Shown in pieces: positions 59,271-64,000 of a stretch of DNA of 64,000 bases. Position 1 is the stretch's first letter. Every line of letters begins with the position of its first letter. The position numbers and the translations under genes were made by a program. Origin of the DNA: Hyposmocoma kahamanoa (taxonomy: Eukaryota > Arthropoda > Insecta > Lepidoptera > Cosmopterigidae); assembly GCF_003589595.1 (NCBI RefSeq), contig NW_020653711.1, forward strand, positions 4,544,693-4,608,692. Direction: 5' to 3'. The notes under the pieces are model-generated. The model searched no databases. It worked only from the letters and a program-made list of their open reading frames with translations, and was not told the origin of the DNA.

Positions 59271-59611
59271 TGAAGTATCAATCTAAACCCAAAGATCGGA
59301 ATGTACCAGGCATGCCCATGTACTGATCGTTGAAAGTATCTACTGGCCGAAGACTTTCATTAGTACAAGCTTCGTTCATTTCTTTTCTGTATTTTGTAAA
59401 TTCTTCCGAATTTAATTGTTCTATCCAATCATCTGAAACACAAACATGAAACATTTAAATTATCTCTTAAGCGTCAGTAACCAGAGTTTAATAAAAATTG
59501 TCTTACTATGTAACTAGGCTAGACTCTTCATTACCACCGTAATCTTTCGGCAAAATTTCCTTAGGAACGTGCTCTTAGAATGCTCAAAGTGCATGCACAC
59601 GTCACTGCACT

Positions 59612-59830
59612 CTAGGGCGCGTTCAAATTAGCCGCTGTTAGAAGCGCTGCAGCCACACGATGGCCGCGCGACAGTCGCGCTGCTGTAATGCGACCAAATT
59701 TTCCCATGCTTTTTTTTATCCAGTCGATAAAAAATAAAAAATATATATATTTATCTACGATGCACCACGGAGCCAACATTGACTCGACGTCAGGCGATAA
59801 ACAAAAGTGCGACAATAAAAAATACACACA
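59612..59830. mobile_element. Possible MITE end at the unit D breakpoint
   Basis: Starts gggcgcgttcaaattagccg and then GC-rich gcgctgcagccacacgatgg, in the style of lepidopteran TIR MITEs. No matching right end was found. It directly follows the truncated exon 5. Confidence 0.35.
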
Positions 59831-60029
59831 TGTGTGACGCTATTTCTTGTGTTAGCGTGCTGTAGAATTAGTTCAAGATCATCAAAGGCTACGGGTAAAC
59901 ATAAATGCAACCCCAAAAGTTATAAAAAACGACTTATGGAGGTGTATGATCCGGAGAATCTACCAGTCGCACCGACAGCTAAGCGTGGACTATGCAATAG
60001 CTGTGTAAAAATGCATGAAATGCATTAAA

Positions 60030-61220
60030 TTCATTTTCTAAGACCACAACACCATAATTCTATTGTCAGACTTGTGATACCAGTGATTCTAAATAGTTTA
60101 TAAGAATAAATGTTTTGACTATGATTTCATGATGCTTCAAAAGCGTAATTTTAGAGATTTTTTTTATAAGTTTCTATTAGTTTTTATTTAAGTTGTTCCT
60201 TTGAAGCGTGGTAGTTATTATAGTGTATGTGTAATATTGAGTCTCTTATTTATTACCATTATTAGTTCATTAGAAATCTTCCTAATAAATTGGGGTCAGT
60301 GAGGACGAGTATTTGTATGGACACGAAGTTTTCTTCGTGCGAGTAAGTAAGGGTTAATGTTAGTGATTTTCGTTTTTGAACTTTTTGTAAATACGTTATG
60401 AAATCAATCTTTCTATACAGGTTTATTTTCAATACTAACAACATCGTAGGAATATTACTAACATTATAAACAAAATTTTTTGTACTATGACTTTTTGCAA
60501 AACATAATTTATAATTCATCAAAAATAAACCTTTAAGCTTCTGTTATATTAAAAGTTTATTGTTATATTATCTGACACTTTGTAGATCTGTGTTTGGTAT
60601 TAAGGTCTTCCTTGACGACCTCCAGTCCTGCTTTTGCGTTTTGTACAAAGTTACCGTTAACCGTTTAGAGCTATCTATTTAAATATATTTATTATTATTT
60701 ATTATTCGAAAGTAAAACCTGAGAAATTATTAAAAGAACATATGTTGATGCCAAAATATTCGTGATATAAATTAATGCTGTTTTCAAAATTTCCACAGGG
60801 ATATCCTGTCAATCAGTAGGATTTGGTAAGTAATCGTAAAACAGACTATGAAATATTTTATACGCTTGTGGTAAAGAGTCTATTGTCGTTTAGTAATTCG
60901 AGTAAATATTCTCTATGATTTCAACTATGTACGCATTATAAGCGTTACAAAAATGTTATTTTCAAAACTTCGACTAAGTGTCATGTCTTTAGAGTAAGTA
61001 GGAATAGTAAGAAATAGGACAGATTGATTGCGACGGGAGGTTAAAAGTTACGGCCTTAAAAATTGACACACTGATAGTGAATATTTCGAGACTGAATAGT
61101 TAATTGACGAATATAACATCATTAATTGTGTTATATACTAATTTTTAACGAATTTATAATTGAACGAATTTGGACAATAGGAGATTCTACTTGGACCATA
61201 AAACTACTTTTTCGTCGATA
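60030..61220. other. AT-rich spacer within unit D
   Basis: No exon 4, gene or repeat boundary recognised. Confidence 0.5.
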
Positions 61221-61224
61221 AAGA

Positions 61225-61700
61225 TCGAAAGTCGAATTGAGAACTCCTCCGAGAAAGAGGATCTCAATTAGACTGTATTTTTTTTATGTACGAGTATGTT
61301 ACGCGATATCTCCGGTATTTGTGAACCGTTTTTTATGATTCTTTTTTGGTGGAAAGAGGGTACCTCCATAGTGGTCCCATTTAATTTTGAAGGAAATCAT
61401 CCACCTCTAAGGGTTCACGCATGAAGGTTCATTTTTATAAATAGCGCCTAAATTTTATTATAAGGAGCAATTATTTTAATGGTTGATTTTGCTACTCTCC
61501 AATTCAAGGCGTTATTCTCTTTCAATATGCGTTGAGTAGTGAGAACCGATTTTTATTATCTACTGTGTCAAGTCTCGTACAGTGGCGAACTAGGGAATGC
61601 ATCCGGGTTTGCGCACTTTCCGGTAACCGATTTCAATAAAACTTGGCAATTCTACGTACTTTTGAAGTCGGTTTTTTTAGTACTCTGTACTGAGATTATT
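61225..61700 (+). mobile_element. MITE family M1
   Basis: Contains the M1 blocks gttacgcgatatctccgg, atccacctctaaggg, gagtagtgagaaccgattt and the end gaagtcggttttttt. The left end is rearranged: an inverted fragment (tcgaattgagaactcctccg) precedes the normal one. Confidence 0.75.
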
Positions 61701-63071
61701 ATTTTTTAGTTTTAGTTTTTGGTTCATTAATATTATACACCAAATTTTGCTGTAACAGTTACGTCATCGAGTCTTAGAAAGTTTGTGACATATAAACAAA
61801 GAAGTGGATGAACGGAAGATACAGCAAAACTACTCGTTTAAGAGTTCCAGTTGAATGTGAAATTTAGAATCACATTTTGATAATGTCATACATTGATTAG
61901 CTAAAATTACTATTTATTACGACAGACAATAATAATAATTGTTCTGACAACCACGTCAATTATCGGATCTCAAACTAGAGTTGCTCTGGTACTGATAGTA
62001 CTGGATTATGAGTAACAGCGCAATTTAATCCACACCGGGGTACTATACAAAAAACCCTGAATAGAATTAATACAGAAAATTTCATCTTGTTTATGGAAGT
62101 AGACAAAAAAAATACTTACAATAATCAAAACTCTGTATATGTCAGTGAAGTCTTTTGCATCAACCATCTTGTTGAATCTAAACATCACTACTCTGAAATA
62201 GTCCTTCGTCAAAGTAGGTAGAGGGGCAATTGTCCTGGAACCATAGAAAATTGACATGTAAAATATTATCATATTATATAATACTAATGCTATATAGCGT
62301 GCGTATTTAACTTGTGCAATCATCTGAATGATTTAAAGGTGTACAAAGTATCTTACATCTTTTCACCTAAGAAGTGGTTAAAGTCCATCTTCAAATCATA
62401 ATTTCTAAACAAACTTTTCACAAAAGTTCTCAAGGTGCAGATTTTTTGTATTCGCTGCTTGGATCTTTCTATGGAGCCTTTGTTACATATTAGTGTTAAT
62501 TCCAAAAAGTCTCGAGCTGTAGGTACAATAGATCTAAATATAAATACCTCATTTTGTGAAATGAAAGACAAGATTAAACCTCGCTCACGTTGTGTACCTA
62601 TATAAAAATTGGTGCAATAAACAAAAAATTATGCATTTGCATACAACACTATGATACTTTCGGTACACTGTAAATAGAAGCGGGGACGTCTTAGGTTTAG
62701 TATGTTGTTAAGACAGGAATTTTTGGTGGTTGAAGAAGAAAATACAAATAGGTTGCTGCAAAAACATACTGAAGAAAAACGTAAAGTGGATATCCAAAAA
62801 GAAAACATAATGACTCACGAAGATCCTTTTTGACAAAATGTTGCTGTTTCTTCATCCATTCCTCCAGAATATCTATAGCTTCCTTCATCCTACCTGGTCC
62901 GTCTAAGTCCCAGGACTTGCGGACAAATTCCAAAGTGTCAGGTGGGAATTTCAAAAACAAAAAAGAAAAGGTGGGAATTTCAAAATTGAACTTTTTGGCA
63001 ACGTTTCCATTATTCTTTATTTTAAAGAAAATTTGAGATAATTTGATATTTCTTCTACGCATAAACACATA

Positions 63072-64000
63072 TTATGCAAATATTTTGTGATAGTAGCTTA
63101 ACACCACAGCATTCGAATATTGTGTCCTGAGCATAATTTCGTAATCTTCTATTTTATGATATTTCAGTTTTTTATTTATTAAAATACATGTACCACCCCT
63201 ACTTCTCATGTTTTGCCTGCAGTAAGACGTTGCTAAATCATAACCAGTTACAATTATACGACTTTCGTTACCAAATGTAATCATTGTTTCTGATAGGCAA
63301 ATAATGTCTGGACCTTTTTGATTCGAATGTAATTCAGAAATTGCAACATCAAAAATGATTTTTTAGAAGCATACCCAGCTATATTCTGGTGCATTAATTT
63401 TATATAATTAGGTCTTTCATCATTAACGAAAAAAAAAATTATTTTGGCATGAACAAGACGAGTCTAAACTTACTGGAACTGTAATGTTAGGCCTGTTAAG
63501 ATATGGGTCTTTCAGACTATATAGATAATAATAATGTCATTTATTAATTCATTCAAATTTTCAATAATAATTTTATGTCCAACGTTGCTTACCAAACCGC
63601 TTGCAGTATACATTTTCGAACAGTATTCCAATTTTTTGTTACTATCTAATAAATAAACATACTCATGGTACTTATTGTCCCGATACAGCAGATTGTAGAA
63701 TATTTCTACTCGTTTATTGTATAAGTTTGCATAGTTACCAGATTTATAAGTGGGCAAACAAAATATTATATTTCTGTGTTGTACATTTTGTAATGTGTTT
63801 CGGATATTTATTATTAATCTAGAATATTTGTGAGTTTCTTTGAAGTCTGAGTCACCTATAAATATAACACAGTAGTCATTAAAATTAAAATCGCCTAATT
63901 TATTTTCTATACCTTTCAGAAGTTGACATATACTAGCTCCTGGAGTTATATAATGACAGATGTCGGTGCGGTCAATTTTACGTCCAGTATATTGCGAAAT
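63072..64000 (-). mobile_element. LINE entering from the right edge (ORF1 esterase-like plus endonuclease start)
   Basis: Minus strand from the edge: an open frame at 64000-63512 contains YCVIFIGDSDF, reminiscent of the SGNH-type esterase part of CR1-group ORF1 proteins, then NIIFCLPTYKSGNYANLYN and a helical end. After a break, 63284-63072 reads FGNESRIIVTGYDLATSYCR and RGGTCILINKKLKY, like the N-terminal part of a LINE endonuclease. The element stops at about 63072, next to unit D exon 1, so its 3' part is lost. Family assignment is tentative. Confidence 0.62.

Larger units (their letters stand above)
59278..63010 (-). pseudogene. CRAL-TRIO unit D, broken copy
   Basis: Recognisable exons are 63010-62819 (exon 1), 62516-62357 (exon 2), 62234-62120 (exon 3), the 3' part of exon 5 at about 59583-59508, and 59432-59278 (exon 6). 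Exons 2, 3 and 6 have the family lengths (160, 115, 155 bp), good splice sites and open frames. Exon 1 is 192 bp instead of 163 because 29 bp around 62940-62997 are duplicated, which shifts the frame from the usual ATG and creates a stop. Exon 4 and most of exon 5 are absent from the 2.5 kb between exons 3 and 5. The exon 5 remnant carries two stop codons, a small deletion and an altered last base. Sequence upstream of the exon 5 remnant resembles a MITE end (from about 59612). An upstream ATG at 63068 is in frame with the exon 1 coding part, so a shortened transcript might begin there, but no full domain can be made. Confidence 0.85.

Noticed and set aside
59834..60028. 64-codon ORF with Cys and His residues at its end
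   Set aside because: Too few metal-binding residues and no matching upstream sequence. Treated as chance or old transposon debris.

Overview
The window looks like Lepidoptera-type insect nuclear DNA. It is AT-rich, has spliced genes with GT..AG introns, and is crowded with tRNA-derived SINEs, non-LTR retrotransposon tails, MITEs and a Penelope-like element of kinds common in moths and butterflies. There is no bacterial gene organisation. A run of 10 N at 23766-23775 marks an assembly gap.

The host genes are one small family of CRAL-TRIO (SEC14-like, alpha-tocopherol-transfer-protein-like) lipid-binding proteins, present as four units. Unit A (+, 6124-21739) and unit C (-, 41377-36458) each assemble from six exons of identical length (163, 160, 115, 135, 214 and 155 bp) and identical phase into an uninterrupted 313-residue protein. 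Unit B (+, 31070-31852) holds only exons 4-6, with a lost splice acceptor, frameshifts and a premature stop. Unit D (-, 63010-59278) has intact exons 2, 3 and 6, a 29-bp duplication in exon 1, a truncated and broken exon 5, and no exon 4. The layout is two plus-strand units followed by two minus-strand units, so the 3' ends face inwards.

Almost everything else is mobile DNA. Unit A intron 1 (7.9 kb) carries a decayed minus-strand LINE (about 7100-13024) into which a 1.6-kb LTR element (7861-9484, 122-bp LTRs, 5-bp target duplication CGACC) has inserted. Unit A intron 4 carries a duplicated repeat block, a TIR element, a SINE split by a MITE, LINE tails and a 5'-truncated Penelope-like element with an intact RT plus GIY-YIG reading frame. 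Between units A and C lie MITEs, SINEs, an approximately 1-kb TIR element with repeated subterminal motifs (29432-30405), and two 228-bp hAT-type MITEs with perfect 8-bp target duplications. Between C and D lie LINE fragments, another motif-rich segment (49150-50390), a large inverted repeat whose arms contain tandem units of about 107 bp resembling tRNA T-arms (51838-55000), and a broken Tc1/mariner transposase. A LINE with an esterase-like ORF1 enters from the right edge on the minus strand.

No novel multi-gene system is evident. The best leads are the lineage-specific CRAL-TRIO cluster with genes at different stages of decay, the inverted B-box-like tandem array, the Penelope terminal repeats with hammerhead-like cores, and the two motif-rich DNA elements.
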